The notes: generated by a model from the letters alone, not told the origin. Positions 1 through 11,199 are shown, counted from the first letter of the stretch. The stretch: 64,000 bases of DNA from Anthoceros angustus (GCA_010909165.1 MU008151.1:930001-994000), one strand, 5' to 3'. Made by a program: numbers and translations.

Positions 1-130
1 ATGCTCATGAGTCTCTGATAGAAACACAATATCCCGGCAATCCCGGCCCGTGAGGAGATCAAGCATTCCGCCAGGGTGTAGATTGATAGATCCGTTGCAA
101 TTCCAAGAAGCCAGGCGGAGGATGCCATCA
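1..130 (-). CDS. L1-like LINE ORF2, N-terminal start of the endonuclease domain (partial)
   Basis: Read on the minus strand from about 130 to the window edge, the frame is open and gives SWNCNG followed about 25 residues later by DIVFLSETHEH. These are the first strand of the APE-type endonuclease of L1 non-LTR retrotransposons (normally SWNCNGL...) and the conserved ETH motif, whose glutamate binds the catalytic metal. In a living element this domain nicks target DNA for target-primed reverse transcription. The reverse transcriptase would lie beyond the left edge. It follows directly on the ORF1 C-terminal domain at 145-484 in the same orientation, the normal L1 order. Only about 43 codons are visible, so the activity of the element cannot be judged. 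Confidence 0.72.
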
Positions 131-144
131 CGGGCCCCGCATCC

Positions 145-484
145 CTACGGGACATGCGCGGCAGTCTTGGGTTCCCGTATAACTAGGTCGTCATCAATGA
201 AATAAGCCACCATACCCTCTGATTTTGCCTTCTTACAGTCAAGCAACAATTGCTTCTTGCGTTCCCATTGGAGAGGAGTAAGGTCAGGGTTGACAAATAT
301 ATCTTGGCCTTTCAAGTTTGTGCGTGCACGTAACACAACGTCCTCAAGAGTAAAAACGCACAATATAAGTGGGGATCGAGAATGGTCCTTACCCACTCTC
401 CAAGCGTGTTGGAACCGAACATCGACCTTGATAACATCACCAAAACCCTTACAGACTTTCTCGAGTAGTTCCCGATATCCATGT
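145..484 (-). pseudogene. L1-like LINE ORF1, RNA-binding and C-terminal domain
   Basis: A minus-strand frame is open for about 113 codons. It contains ELLEKVCKGFGDVIKV, then LEDVVLRARTNLKGQDIFV, then LTPLQWERKKQLLLDCKKAKSEG and a final FIDDDLVIREP. This arrangement (an RRM-like strand with VLRAR, then a K/R-rich helix pair, then a hydrophobic strand with an acidic turn) is typical of the C-terminal part of L1 ORF1 nucleic-acid chaperones. ORF2 begins just downstream at about 130, which supports the call. Upstream coding sequence is scattered over other frames, so ORF1 as a whole is broken. I infer the family from motif order; a profile search against L1 ORF1 families would settle it. Confidence 0.6.
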
Positions 485-1080
485 CGGAGGTTTCGAGATC
501 GCTTATCGCGATCGCGGACTCAAATGGTAGCGATATGATGGCGAGTTCGTCGCGGCCGTGACGGCAAAAGATCGGGTCGTAGGGGCAAGGGGCCTATCCA
601 CCTCTTGAATAACCTCATCATTCTTGGACATGCCAAGACGGATAGAAGTTAATTTGTCTTCAACAATAATTTCAACCTTCTCCAAAAGGCCGTAGGTCAA
701 ACGTGGTAGCCGGAGTAGAGTGTGGAATTGTGGTCACTCAACGTGCTTAGAGATCATATTAGCCTTTCGAAATCTTCCTGAGCTCCTTAAGAGATGTCTC
801 AAGATCGATCTTTGGGCGTCATATCCATGCGGAAAGTGTCTAGAGAAGTCGCAATAAGGTGTTCCCATTCAAGGCTCAAAACATCACTGTGTTTGCCGTA
901 ATTCATTGAGGAGGGAATCATTGGGTCTGGAGGGCCTCAAACCTATCGATAGATCCGAGTGCTTAGCAGAGAAATCTTGAGTCTAGCCTCCAAGATAGTA
1001 ATGACTCCATGAAAGAAAGTATTTGTCCTCCAAAACGAGAGTCACCCGCCTCAAGACTATGAACCCCGAGAATGACCGCC
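485..1080 (-). mobile_element. degenerate upstream part of the LINE ORF1
   Basis: Between the ORF1 C-terminal domain and the GC-rich repeat at 1.3 kb the minus strand carries only short frame fragments, for example LLEKVEIIVEDKLTSIRLGM at 615-690 and a charged stretch near 780-860 (EWEHLIATSLDTFRMDM). They look like a coiled-coil or linker part of ORF1 split by several frameshifts and stops. The left boundary toward 1.3 kb is not defined. This entry says only that the sequence plausibly belongs to the LINE; no domain is recognisable here. Confidence 0.35.
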
Positions 1081-1314
1081 ATGTCATATTGCACCTTAGA
1101 TTCAAGAGAGGACGCTTTAAGGCCATCCTGGAGCCATTACCGCTTGCCAAAATACCGTAGTAGAACACCGAAGAGATTAGCACGCCATAAGCAAGTTGCC
1201 CAATTACTGCACTTGGCCTGGGGCACAAGACGACCAAAGGGGAGCCCCAAGGCCGAAAAACCCCGAGTAGGGACCTAAAAGCCCTACCACCACACCGCAC
1301 TCACGAATCCTGCA

Positions 1315-1512
1315 AAGACGGCCCAAAAATCGCGGACCCTCTCACCACGCTCCGCACCGCACCGCCCGATCCGCACCCTACGCCCGCACCGCACCGCCCG
1401 CCTGCACCCACGCCCGCACCGCACCGCCCGCACCCACGCCCGCACCCCACGCCCGCACCGCCCGCACCCACGCCCGCACCCACGCCCGCACTCACGCCAC
1501 GCGCAAGGCTGG
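1315..1512. repeat. GC-rich minisatellite of ACGCCCGCACC-type units
   Basis: Short variants of CGCACCGCCCGCACCCACGC repeat without a strict period for about 200 bp, giving arginine- and glycine-rich shadow frames on the minus strand. It lies exactly between the LINE remnant and the start of the duplicated ROCO segment, where homology to the right-hand copy begins at about 1,548. The array therefore marks a breakpoint of the duplication. Confidence 0.8.
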
Positions 1513-1547
1513 CCCGCAAACTCAAAGATAAAATATGTGTTCACTAT

Positions 1548-2153
1548 TTCAGAGAAACAGATTCATAGCCTGCTATTCACTTGTGGAGAAACAAAGATGG
1601 GTTATATCCGAATATCATTGCACTTCCTTCCCATACGCGACTTTGAGAGCGTGTTGTTCCTTTTCATATTCACCGGCACTGATGAGCTTAGATTCATGAA
1701 AGATCATGTTATCGAAAATTATAAGTAAAAGGGTTTCTAGACTGATTCGCCATGGACACCCAACCCAACCCAACCCAACCCAACCCAACCCAACCCAACC
1801 CAACCCAACCCAACCTAACCCAACCCAACCCAACCCAACCCAACCCAACCCAACCCAGCCCAGCCCAGCCCAGCCCATCATTCATCACAGGGACCGTGCA
1901 CGGGAGCCGTTCCGTTCCGTTCCGGTGTCCTGATCTCGACTGACCCGGACAAATTCCATTCCCATTTACTTATTTTAGCATGTTTAAGTTTGGGCTGTTT
2001 CGCCGTTCATGTGGGAAGTTTCGCTGCGTGGGGCCTGGCTGCCAGGGCTGAAGGCCGCGGGATGTGGTGTGGCCTGGAGGAGCACCTGCCTGGCCCTCAT
2101 TCCATTCTAGCAGTCCGGGAAGCATAGCACAGCATAGCACAGCATAGCAGAGC
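1548..2153 (+). promoter_or_regulatory. 5' flank of ROCO copy A, repeated at 48.05-48.69 and 49.3-50.0 kb
   Basis: This stretch precedes the ROCO start codon and recurs upstream of the truncated copy (48.05-48.69 kb) and of copy B (49.3-50.0 kb). Shared landmarks are the GGGTTATATCCG block, the GATGAGCTTAGATTCATGAAA block, the CCCAA pentamer run and a GTTCCGTTCCG stretch. Immediately before the ATG lie 10-bp tandem units (AGCATAGCAC) at about 2,120-2,153. Conservation in three copies suggests a promoter or 5' leader that duplicated with the gene. No TATA box can be assigned with confidence. Confidence 0.55.
1757..1877. repeat. CCCAA pentanucleotide microsatellite grading into CCCAG
   Basis: About 20 units of CCCAA, followed by four or five CCCAG units, with one interruption (CCTAA). 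The same site has only a few units in the other two copies of this flank (about 48,433-48,457 and 49,697-49,718). The tract is therefore expanded in copy A or contracted elsewhere. The PTQPN-type frames across it are repeat artefacts. Confidence 0.95.
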
Positions 2154-5100
2154 ATGGCGGAAGAGCATGAGGCGGAGGATTGGCGCGCACTGCCGGTTCA
2201 GCTGCAGCAGCTGCTGCTAGATCTGGGCCGGAATGCCGTGTCCGAACTACCCGATCTGCATAATGATGAAGAGTATGGCGGCTACTTCACTGATCGAATC
2301 CGTGGTGATGAGGGAAGGCACTGGCGAGTGCGCAAGCGGGTGTTGACAGCCATTGCCAACTGCCGTGTTGACTCCGTACTCATTCACCCCAGTTGGGCCA
2401 TCGGCTTGGATCGGGAGGATGAAGTGTCGGTTCTGTTGGGGGGCCTGGCGTCCAACCTTTGCCTGTACCTTCTGGCTGTGAAGGTTTTGGAAGGCAGGCG
2501 GCTTGCGAGGCTCTGGGCCAGCTTGTTGCTTCCAGTCGCCGCTTACGAACACTTTTAGCAGAGAGTGTTGGGCTTGATGCCGCCGGACTGGGTGCCCTGG
2601 CCAAAGGCTTCAACAAGGATTCTGTCCTGGAGAAGTTGTACTTAGAAGGGAACAAGGTGGGAGGTGCTGAAGGGGCACAGCACCTGGCCCGCATTCTGGC
2701 CACGGCTCCCCGTTTGAAGGAACTGTCACTGCAAAGCATCGGCTTGGATGTGGCGGGAGCCCAGTGTATTGCAAATGCTCTTCCGCTCTGTGCCACGCTC
2801 CGGTATCTGGCGTTGGATGATGGCGTTGCATTGCGGGGTCCCATTCCCGGCGGCCTCGGGCCCATGGGCACTGTGCTCAAACTTGCTTTCACCCGCGCGG
2901 ATGAGGATGAGAATGCCTCCATCTCTGGCGTCACACAGCTTTATTTGGATATCTCGAAGGATGGGGAGGCAGGCCTGGCAGACGCCCTGGCCGGAATGCT
3001 GCGCACCAACGATCGTATCGAGGAACTTCACACCACTCCATATGCTCTCATCCACGGCCTGGACGGGTTACGCTACAACTCCACCATATCTGAACTTCGT
3101 CTCCGGGACTCCAGTACGCCATCAGCTGCGACGGATGTGTGGATGCGCCTTGTCCAGTTGCTCCCGGAATGCAAAGCACTGCGTGTCCTGGACTTGGGAT
3201 CGCTCCGTGGCCACGCCTCGTTCAAGAAAGAGTTGCTGAGATCCTTGGAGGGCAACGCATCTCTGAAAAAGCTCGACATTTCTGGCTGGGACGCCCTGGA
3301 TCATGACATGTTTAGAGACTTGATGAACTGTATTCAAGTCAACAAGACGTTACGGGAGATCAACATCCAGTGGACAAAATGGGAAGCGGAAGGAAAGGAC
3401 GCAATCATCAATGCAGCCTTGGCAGGCAATGCCACTCAAGAGGCTTACTGGCCTTTGCTCGTGGGCAGGCAATCATCAATGCAGCCTTGGCAGGCAAGGG
3501 CCTGAGGCTGGGCGCCTCTTCCTGTGCGGTGCCCCTTTGGCAGGGAAGACCACTCTCCGCACCACCATGGTTCGCGCATGGAGACGACAGACAGCCGCAT
3601 CACTCAAGTCCTGGCTCGGCCAAGTTCCAGCTCAACTGAAGGGAAAAATATTTCGTGCTTGGCGACGGATGGCTTCCGTCACCGGTAGCAGAACGGAAGG
3701 CATAGAAATCGAGGTGTTGCGCAACGACCATGATATGCAAGTTACCATGTGGGATCTGGCTGGACAAGCTCACTACCGAGCTCTGCAAGACTACCTTTTT
3801 CCGACCTTCAACCAAGCATGTATCTTCCTGTTTGCGTTCAGCCCATTTGATGATCGGAAACCTCCCCAACTGCATCTCTAATGTCCTGCAGGACAGGTTC
3901 AGAAGGAGCTTGGCGTACTGGCTTAGGTTCATCAACTCCAATTGTCGCAACGTGGGCTCTACTTTGCCTCAAATATTTGTGGTGGCAACTCATGTGGATA
4001 AGATGAAGCGTTCTGATGCTGAAGCATTACCGAATCTCCTTCAACCCGTTCTGACAGAGTTGGCCACCGAGTTTGAACAGGTTGTTCACGTGAAACAAAA
4101 CACTCTTCTCCATGGACGCTCGATCTGCCAAGAGTGTGAAGCCCTTGCTGACGCACTCATGGAATCGTTTCGAGCTCTATTTGCAACTAAACTGTTTGGG
4201 TACCCGAGGTATGCAACCGATTGAGTGCTGATTTGACTGCCTGGGTATCCCAACATCCAGCTCAACCGATGGTGAGGAAACAGCAACTTCAAACTTTGTT
4301 CCAAAACGAGCTACAGAGTCTCCACAAAGGTGGGGTTCAAGATGAGGGGAACGATTGGGAGCCATTCTTGCCTATTTGCATGATGTGGGTAGTATCATCT
4401 GTTTTCAAGATACAGATGTTGTGGTGATAAATCCACACTGGATGAGTCACAATTTTTAGGGCGACTCATTCACCTTCTAACCAGAGCTAGAGGTTTGTCG
4501 CATTCCTCAGATGGATTTGTTGCTCAAAGTCTGCTTCATTCCACCTTGGATGAGATTCTCAGAGGCACACAAGCGGAGGGGATTGAAAGGCAACATCTGG
4601 TATCGTTGATGACCACTCTCAACTTATGCTATGAAGAGGATGGGACTCGACGTGTCGGATTCTTTGTTCCCTTCACCATGGCCGCCGGTAATGGTGACGC
4701 TGTTCCTGGGAGACGACAGTTGAACTGGGAAACTGCTGATACAGCAAGCAATTACATCTACCTCGGAAGGAGGTTACAGTGCCTTGACAAGACGAAGACG
4801 TTTCTTGGTCCAGGCTTTTTCCTAGATTCCAAGTACGATAACTACCAACATGTCTTTGTTTTGATGGTGTGTGTCTTCAACCTGTTTACTGACATTGTGG
4901 AGGTTTGCGTATTGCAGGTCTGCCTTCGAAAGGATTTGTTAACCGGATTCCATGGCATGCAACCTCATCAATATCGTATTGAACGCAACCTCATCAAGTT
5001 TTGTGTGATGGTATGGATGTGTTTTTTGGAAAGCAGTGGGGATATCGGAGAGGACACCGGAGACATCGGTGACCATATTGATATTCTGGTGAGGTCATCC

Positions 5101-6480
5101 AAGAGCAAAGATGAAACTATCGAGTTTCTCAAGGAACATGTGGTTGCAAAGTTGAAATCTTTTGTGCTTCCCTGAAGGCAGTCCGGGAGTCGAGCTTGTG
5201 GAAGGAATTATCAGGACCGAGTGTGTCGAAAACCTCACACTCTGTATCTACCGGCATAATCAGTCAGTGCTAACGCAGGATTTGCTCAAGTGTGTTTTGC
5301 AGACCAACAAGACTGTACAGGGAGATTTTCTCCTCAATGGATCTGGCCGACTTCGGTGGTGGCCACCATGTCCTGAAGCCTCTTTGAGAGTGCCTTTGAG
5401 CGAGCTGATGAGCTCTTAAGTACTGGTGAAGTCTTGGATGTCTTGCAAAGGCGACGAACAGGTCTCCGTCAAACCATATCCAACATAGATGCAGCTGTAG
5501 AGGAAGTCCTGCCTACAGAGGAAGGGGTGCTCGCACAACAAGACGCACCACTTCAAACGTCTCGGTTTGCCTACGTCCGACGTACTATATCCCTCCCTGG
5601 AACAACTCACTCGGAGATGGGGAGCAACTGTTGCAAACCATCAATCATGGGATGAGAGATTTGAAGCACGACGTGAAAATGGTGGATACATGGTTGAAAA
5701 TGGTGGAGACAGAGGTGAAAGCAGTGGGAGTCAAAGTGGATAGAGTTGGCGAGACTTTGCAACGTGAGATAAGCGATATGAAGACCTGGCAGGAAGATAC
5801 TCTACAACTCTTGCTTTCGAAGATGGATGAGATTATGAATTTCTCTGCAGAATTAGAAAGCAGTCAGATACCCAGACGTCCCTACATCACCACTGCAGAC
5901 GTGGGTCTGGCACAGAGATTGATTGCAGGGGTGCGTGTGGGCAAAGCGGCTAAGCTGCACTTCATGTGCGAAAACATCTTTGGGAATCACATCGTGAGGG
6001 CCAAACTGGATTTGACTTGACATTGGAGGATGCGAAGTGGAGGTGGATCAGGCCCTTAGCAATCAACGGTGCAAAGCTATTGCTCTTCCTGGCCAAGGCT
6101 GGCCTACACGTGGCTGCCGGCATTGGGGTGCGGTTCCCGACCCTGCTACCAGCTTGGATGGAGCGGTTCTGTGGCTGCGGCCTTGGGGAATCAGCCCTGT
6201 CCCATTTAAATCTGGACCTAACAGGACCAGCTGCGAGCCAGAACACTCCCGTGCAAGAGGCATGGATTGCTCTGAAGAATCTGTTGCATGTTGCTGAGGG
6301 ATCAAATGGCTGACAAATTCCAACTGCACAAGGTGCAATATCGGAAACGGCAGGATGGAGGACGAGGAGTGGCATGGGTTTGCGAACGGTGTATGCGGAG
6401 GGAATTACAAGACAAGTCTATCAGCCGCTCTGACGGGAGCAACTAGAACGTCGTGTGTTGCAGCCTAACTTTGGCATTTG
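2154..6480 (+). pseudogene. ROCO-like LRR-GTPase, copy A (LRR, Roc, COR, C-terminal extension), frameshifted
   Basis: Starts MAEEHEAEDWRALPV, the same start as copy B at 50,002. The frame breaks near 2,520. The LRR region then reads openly to 3,505 (NDRIEELHTTPYALIHGLDG, SLKKLDISGWDAL). The Roc GTPase follows in other frames: P-loop GAPLAGKT at 3,528-3,551, DLAG switch at 3,753-3,764 and THVDK specificity motif at 3,988-4,002. A COR-like stretch (4,225-4,850) contains INPHWMSHNFLGRLIHLL split over frames. The tail has a coiled coil (5,631-5,850) and a conserved PRRPYITTADVGLAQRLIAG block. ROCO proteins are dimeric GTP-dependent signalling proteins; the plant relative is TORNADO1. At least eight frame changes and several stops make it non-coding as read. 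Introns could explain some, for example GT...AG at 4,867-4,917, but not most. Copy B differs from it mainly by small indels. Confidence 0.8.
3401..3497 (+). repeat. 29-bp direct repeat inside ROCO copy A at the LRR-Roc junction
   Basis: The 29-bp stretch starting GCAATCATCAATGC at 3,401-3,429 recurs at 3,469-3,497. Copy B has it only once (51,221-51,249). The extra copy in A ends the LRR frame at 3,505, just before the P-loop, so this duplication alone would uncouple the Roc domain from the LRR domain. Confidence 0.85.
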
Positions 6481-7735
6481 CAGGATGACTCTAGGAGCCA
6501 TCTGCATCATGTGATTGGATAATGGTAGGTAGACAGGCATTAGACTGTAGAGCCTAATCCTGCTGTATCTTACATCACTCTTTGCGAAATCCCACCTTTG
6601 TCGAATTCGTCCCTTTTGGTTGTTCAAGCCTCTGACTCTTCCAGAACTGTGGAGGGCCCTGGTTGGTGAAGGAGGGATCCTCCAGAGTGAGCATGCATCA
6701 GTGGCCAGGAATGACATCGTGCCCTGCACCTTGGAGTAATGACTAACACAAATTTGATCTGTGCATCTGTAGATTTTAGGGTACCAACGTCTTGGGAAGA
6801 ACAGCCAACCCGAGCTGGGACAAGCTGCCAAGACTTGGAAATGGCGAAACTTTCTGGTGCAGGTCCTTACTCCTTCAGGTAGTCGGTCTTACAGGCAGCA
6901 ATTGTTCACTACTCATGGTAAGACTTGCCTTGCCAAGGTTTGCAAGTTACTGATGCCATCGTGTGTCCGGAACGCACTTGGTGAAAATACAGGTGTCACA
7001 TGTACTGCCAGGATAGCAGGATATGCCCAGCAGGGGCATGGGCTCACGAACCCTTTGTCTCTATGGTGCGATAAAGGTTAGGCATGGATGTTCGCGCCTC
7101 CTGCAAAGGAGGACACCATAAATCTGGAGAAGGGGACGCAACTTCATGGGCAGACTAGAGAGCAAGCAACGTGTTTGTGGCCAGCACTGGTAAAGGAGAT
7201 GGTATGCTAGAGACATATTATGTAGCACTGTTTGCAGCAAACCTATGAGCTCGTCACACGGCGTGTTCTCGATTGCGTTTCTCAGCCAGTTGTGGGATAT
7301 GGAGCTATTGCAGTTATAGATAGTTCCGGTACCGGTGACATGTTTCGTGCTTCAGGCCTCGTAGATCGTTTGAATTGATAATTTGTCAAATGTGCAGAAA
7401 CGACATACTTGCAAGTTCACAGGTTTTGAAATTGGGGTGCTAGCAAGCTGGAGGTTATACTCATAGTGGACCTCCTGCTCCTGCAATTGGAATTTTGCAG
7501 CTGGACTCTGGAGGCCTTCTGTCCCAGGCTTTAGAAAATCCTGCTGTCAGGAGAGATCATGGTTCTCCACAATCTCTGGCAGTTCACTCAAGTTTGCTTT
7601 AGACATGTCCAAAGGGTAACCAATACACATGGAGGCACGGACTTGTGAAAGCAGTGCGTCCAAGGTGAGAAACCGATTGCAAATCACCTCTTCAATGTCC
7701 ACTGGCTCACTCGGCTAGCAAGAGACATTGCCTGA
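6480..7735 (+). other. 3' flank of ROCO copy A; no gene recognised
   Basis: From 6,450 to about 6,850 the sequence is clearly related to 54,235-54,610 downstream of copy B (shared CCTGGTTGGTGAAG, GGCCAGGAATGACATC and CCCTGC blocks) but more diverged than the coding part. It is probably 3' untranslated or intronic sequence. From 6,850 to 7,735 I see only short frames and no recognisable protein. Confidence 0.45.
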
Positions 7736-7905
7736 AGAGACATCCGTCATCTGGATGCACTGATTGCAGGCTACACCCGCCATGAAGGAGACAGTAAAGT
7801 GGACTTTGAGTTGGTCCAGAGAATGAAACAGGATGGCTTGCAACCAGACGGTATCGCATTCCTTAGTGTACTGACTGAGGCGGATGCCAGGATGGCGGCA
7901 GGAGT
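7736..7905 (+). pseudogene. PPR-protein fragment
   Basis: One frame reads RDIRHLDALIAGYTRHEGDS, then FELVQRMKQDGLQPDGIAFL and SVLTEA. This is a classic pentatricopeptide repeat: WNALIAGY-like helix A, MKQDGLQPDGIAFLSVL helix B. PPR proteins bind organellar RNA for editing, splicing or stability. Only about 55 codons are visible, with no start and no second in-frame repeat, so this is an orphan exon-like scrap. Downstream, 7,890-8,110 matches 55,330-55,540 of the duplicated segment. Confidence 0.65.
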
Positions 7906-8244
7906 TAGGATGGCGGCAGGTGCACGGCCGGATTTGTGTTCAAGGAAGGACGATTTCTCTGCCTAAGTCTGTTTCCTTCAGGAGTCCTGCGGGTGCCCCA
8001 GGGAAACTGTCGTGACCTGGCGGGACCCTGTCTACTCCAGTTTACAGGGTCCAGCCCCTGAAACTGATCCCTGATGTATCCACTTCTGGCTGGGTAGGAT
8101 AGATTTTTGGTTTGTGAATGTTCTAGTGATGTCGTGAGCTTCCTCTGGCCTGCAGAATTAGGATCAGCAGCTGTACGTGTCATGAGATGGCAGGGTTCGA
8201 GCTGCTGCACGGTACTGTACGAAGAAAGTGATCCCGAAAACATT

Positions 8245-8360
8245 TCTGACAAACACCTTTGGCTTGTTCGCAGATACGTAACTGCATTCACTGACGGAGG
8301 CATCACTGAATACAGTAATCTGCAAACAAGCCAAAGGTGGTTTATCATTAATGCTTGTCG
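8245..8360. repeat. short imperfect palindrome (MITE-like hairpin), copy 1
   Basis: The left arm CTTTGGCTTGTTCGCAGAT returns inverted as ATCTGCAAACAAGCCAAAG about 45 bp later, and the central bases are also near-palindromic (TTCACTGA...TCACTGAA). Related copies lie at 14,453-14,590 (opposite orientation), 15,637-15,772 and 57,131-57,266, with a half copy near 55,690-55,720. It has no coding capacity. Dispersed hairpins of this size are typical of MITEs or microRNA-like foldbacks. Confidence 0.75.
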
Positions 8361-8439
8361 AGGTGACCTTGTCACAAGTGGGAAGCCAATGGCTGAGACG
8401 TTGAGGGAGGCCAAGTCGTCAGCAAGAGGGCGGGGGAGG

Positions 8440-8600
8440 TTCGACCACTGCGTTCTGTCAGCGATTGTCTCGAGGTTCTCGAACAGAAGGATGTCAGGAA
8501 GGTATGGTTGTACCCAATTCCGTGACATTTGTGTGCCTCTTGCAGGCATGTGAAAATGTGGCAGCCTTGTGTGTAGGAAGACAGCGACACGCGCAAAACC
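8440..8600 (+). pseudogene. PPR-protein fragment (copy A side)
   Basis: Positions 8,501-8,596 encode GMVVPNSVTFVCLLQACENV followed by AALCVGRQRHAQ, a complete PPR helix B plus the start of the next repeat (normally GRQ.HAQ). An adjacent frame just upstream gives LEQKDVRK, suggesting the preceding repeat with a frameshift. The same scrap is at 55,850-55,965 in the right-hand duplicate, with different small indels (a lost base in VCLLQAC). It is non-coding as it stands. Confidence 0.7.
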
Positions 8601-8639
8601 GTTCATCGTCTTCAAGACGGGGTAGACTGGCCAAATCAT

Positions 8640-8900
8640 TCCGGGCCAGGCAGTCCAGCAGCCGCCGCCGCCGCCGAGCCGGCAGCGCGCGCAGTCCTTC
8701 GCCTCGTCTGCTACACTGTGGTCTCTTTGTCGAACGCGTGGAAAATGTCCGCGCCCAGAACGGGAAAAGACTGGCTTCGCACCGGACTTCCTCCATCCAG
8801 TCTCTGTTCAGCTCCTGGAGTCCCTGCAGGCAAAGGGATGGACCAAGTCAGGAAAAGGACAGTCGTCACCTCGACTCAAGGCAGCAAATCAGGTGCTAGG
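8640..8900 (+). other. unrecognised frame with CCG run, shared with 56.02-56.29 kb
   Basis: After a run of CCG triplets (8,662-8,673) one plus-strand frame stays open for about 75 codons (AVLRLVCYTVVSLSNAWKMS through TGLPPSSLCS to a stop near 8,901). The copy at 56.02-56.29 kb is similar but shifted. I do not recognise a domain; it may be 5' leader or intron of the PPR gene. Confidence 0.3.
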
Positions 8901-8904
8901 TGAT

Positions 8905-11199
8905 GCCGTGTCCTCAACCTAATGAAGTACATACTTTACCCTAAGAAGCTTGGTTTCCACTTCGGAGAAGCTGCGACTAAGGATCATCGTTCGCTTCGCA
9001 TCTACGCAGTGGTAGACGTCATCATCCTCAACCCGCCTGTTGCAGCCAGGTGAGGAGCAAGCCGATGCGGTGCAGTTGCTCACAAGACGTGCACACCAAG
9101 GTAGCATATGCTAATCCGAATCGGAACCTTGACAACCTGGCTGCAACCACCTGCAACACCCTAATCCACACTGGCACATGCCTCACCATCTCATGCAGAA
9201 TCCACCATTCCTGCAGCTTGCAAGCAGGTAACAATGCAGGAGCAGGGCACGATGTCGTTACTAGCCGTTCATGCATGCTGATGAGACTGGAAGATCCTTC
9301 CCAGCTCTGCCCTAGCTGGGAATCATACCTCTTCGTCATTCAGTGACTTGTGAGCTGTGAGTGCAGAGTCTCGGAGTTCACACGCCCTTCGGGTCCAGAG
9401 TTTTGTGCAACGAAGGCTCGGTGTCATCTGAGTCTGCCGCCTCACACCCAACTCCACTCTGCTTGTCAGGCAAGTCAAAATCCGAAAGTGGTGCTTGCTC
9501 CTGGGGTCCCTAACTCAGACTCTCGAAGCTTTACATCCATTGTGCTAAGTGCGGCATCCTACAAAGCTCGAAGCTGAGACCAGGTTGAGGACTGTAGTTT
9601 GCCCTCTTTACTCAAGGGACTGTAGGAATACCAGACTCTGAAACAACAGGGCCCAAACCAACCGGGAACCCAAACTGCACCAGCTTAGAGGATTGTGAAG
9701 ACTTGTGAATGTCCCATCGCCGGTTGAAATCGGGAACTGCTTCGTCCGCAATGGCCCTTGCTAGGACGGTGGAGCTTGCCAAGATCGCTGTATTGGTGAT
9801 CATTCTGGAGTCAAAGGGACACTTCAAGATAATAGAGGAGATGCTGTAGCTCCGGGGCAGGAACCAAAGCAGGCGATTTTAACTGACTCTTGCAATGAAG
9901 GGGTAAGCTGCAGAGAGGCAGGCTGGGAGTCAATCCGCCCAGAGGTGGAGAGCCTGGAGCATAGTACACGGAATGCAGGGCATGCAACTACAGGTGCTTT
10001 AAGTACCAAGAATTTGCTGCCTGGGCTACTGAACTTGGAGGATCAAAGTCCTCCATTAGGAGATGCGGTGGAGGGCCTTGCAGCTGACCAAGGTGACAGT
10101 GGTTCAATTTTGGGGTGGTAGAGTCATTGCCTGCTGGTGTATCGAGGTTGCTAAGAGGCATTTCAACAGAAACTTCTGCTGTGAACGTTGTTGAGAAACA
10201 GGTTCGATTCTGCACCTTCTTTCTCAAGATAGTATAACCAAGCCTCATCTTGCAGATGTTTTCTTCATTGCAAATGCTCAGTGTGTGTAGTTGCCTACTG
10301 TTTGAAGAGGTGCCCAGGTAGACGCATTGTACACCCCTTTCTGGATGAAAAGGCCATGCATGCATCTCTTGTTGCCTGGTTAGGTTAAAACTATCTAAAG
10401 ACGAGATTAAGCCACTGGGAAAGATGCAGAAATATAGAGGGTCAAATTCTTCCATAGCTATGTCGTCACCTAGTTCATGAAACTGGTAGATTAAAATGGG
10501 AATTGTGGCCAGAAGAGCGCCTGGATAAGAAAGTGTTAACCTGTGCTAACTTTAATATATGCTCCTGGTATGCACAAATAGGTCCCATGACATGCAGCAG
10601 GTGAAGAGTGGCTTGTAGAAAGTCTCACTATCCAAGAAGTAGGAACATGTGAGAGATTAGGAGAGGGTGTATACAATCTACAGCCAAGCCTTGGCAGACC
10701 AGACCACACCACATCAAGGAAGCAACGAACATCCTTTACCTGTAGCGCAAACCATGTGTCCAATCCTCTAAATTCCGAATGACAAATGAGCTCTTCAAGA
10801 AGCTAGGCAAACTGTGCCCATGTTTTGAAAATCCTGTATGCCACGCTTTGCAAGGCTTGTCCTGTTTTACCAGGGTTAGACTGTTCTTTCGCTCAGCTTT
10901 GCTGGATGGATGGACTGTGGTGCGTGAAATTTATTCGTGATGTAAAGCCTGTGAAGATTGGGAGCGTGAAAGGACATCAACTCTGAAAAGGTTAGCATTG
11001 GTAGCTTTGCACAGCGCGTTGAGATTGGCAGACGGAGAGGACAAATTAACTCTTGAGAGGTTGGGATCGATAGGTCTGCACAGGGCGTTTCTTTGACAAT
11101 TCTATCCAGGTTAACTTTTAACGAGTCCGTACTGGGGCGCATGTATATACATGTAGGACCGACTTTCGTCACAAAGCCGTCCGTTTGAGTCGAGACGTG
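8905..11199. other. gene-poor stretch; one unrecognised 155-codon minus frame
   Basis: The first part (8,905-9,230) is duplicated at 56,290-56,630. At 9,480-9,575 a PPR-like phrase is visible on the plus strand (GVPNSDSRSFTSIVLSAASY), too short for a separate call. The minus strand at 9,988-10,455 is open for 155 codons (CKMRLGYTILRKKVQ, LNHCHLGQLQGPP) without any domain I know; codon composition does not separate it from chance. The remainder holds nothing I can support. Confidence 0.35.

Noticed and set aside
1752-1943. Open frames encoding repeated PTQPN or GWVGL across 1.75-1.9 kb
   Set aside because: They are produced by the CCCAA pentamer array in any frame and have no other protein-like content.
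4867-4917. Intron with GT...AG borders in ROCO copy A (and 52,670-52,722 in B)
   Set aside because: Possible, but only 51 bp long and removing it does not restore the surrounding frame, so it is not listed as a feature.
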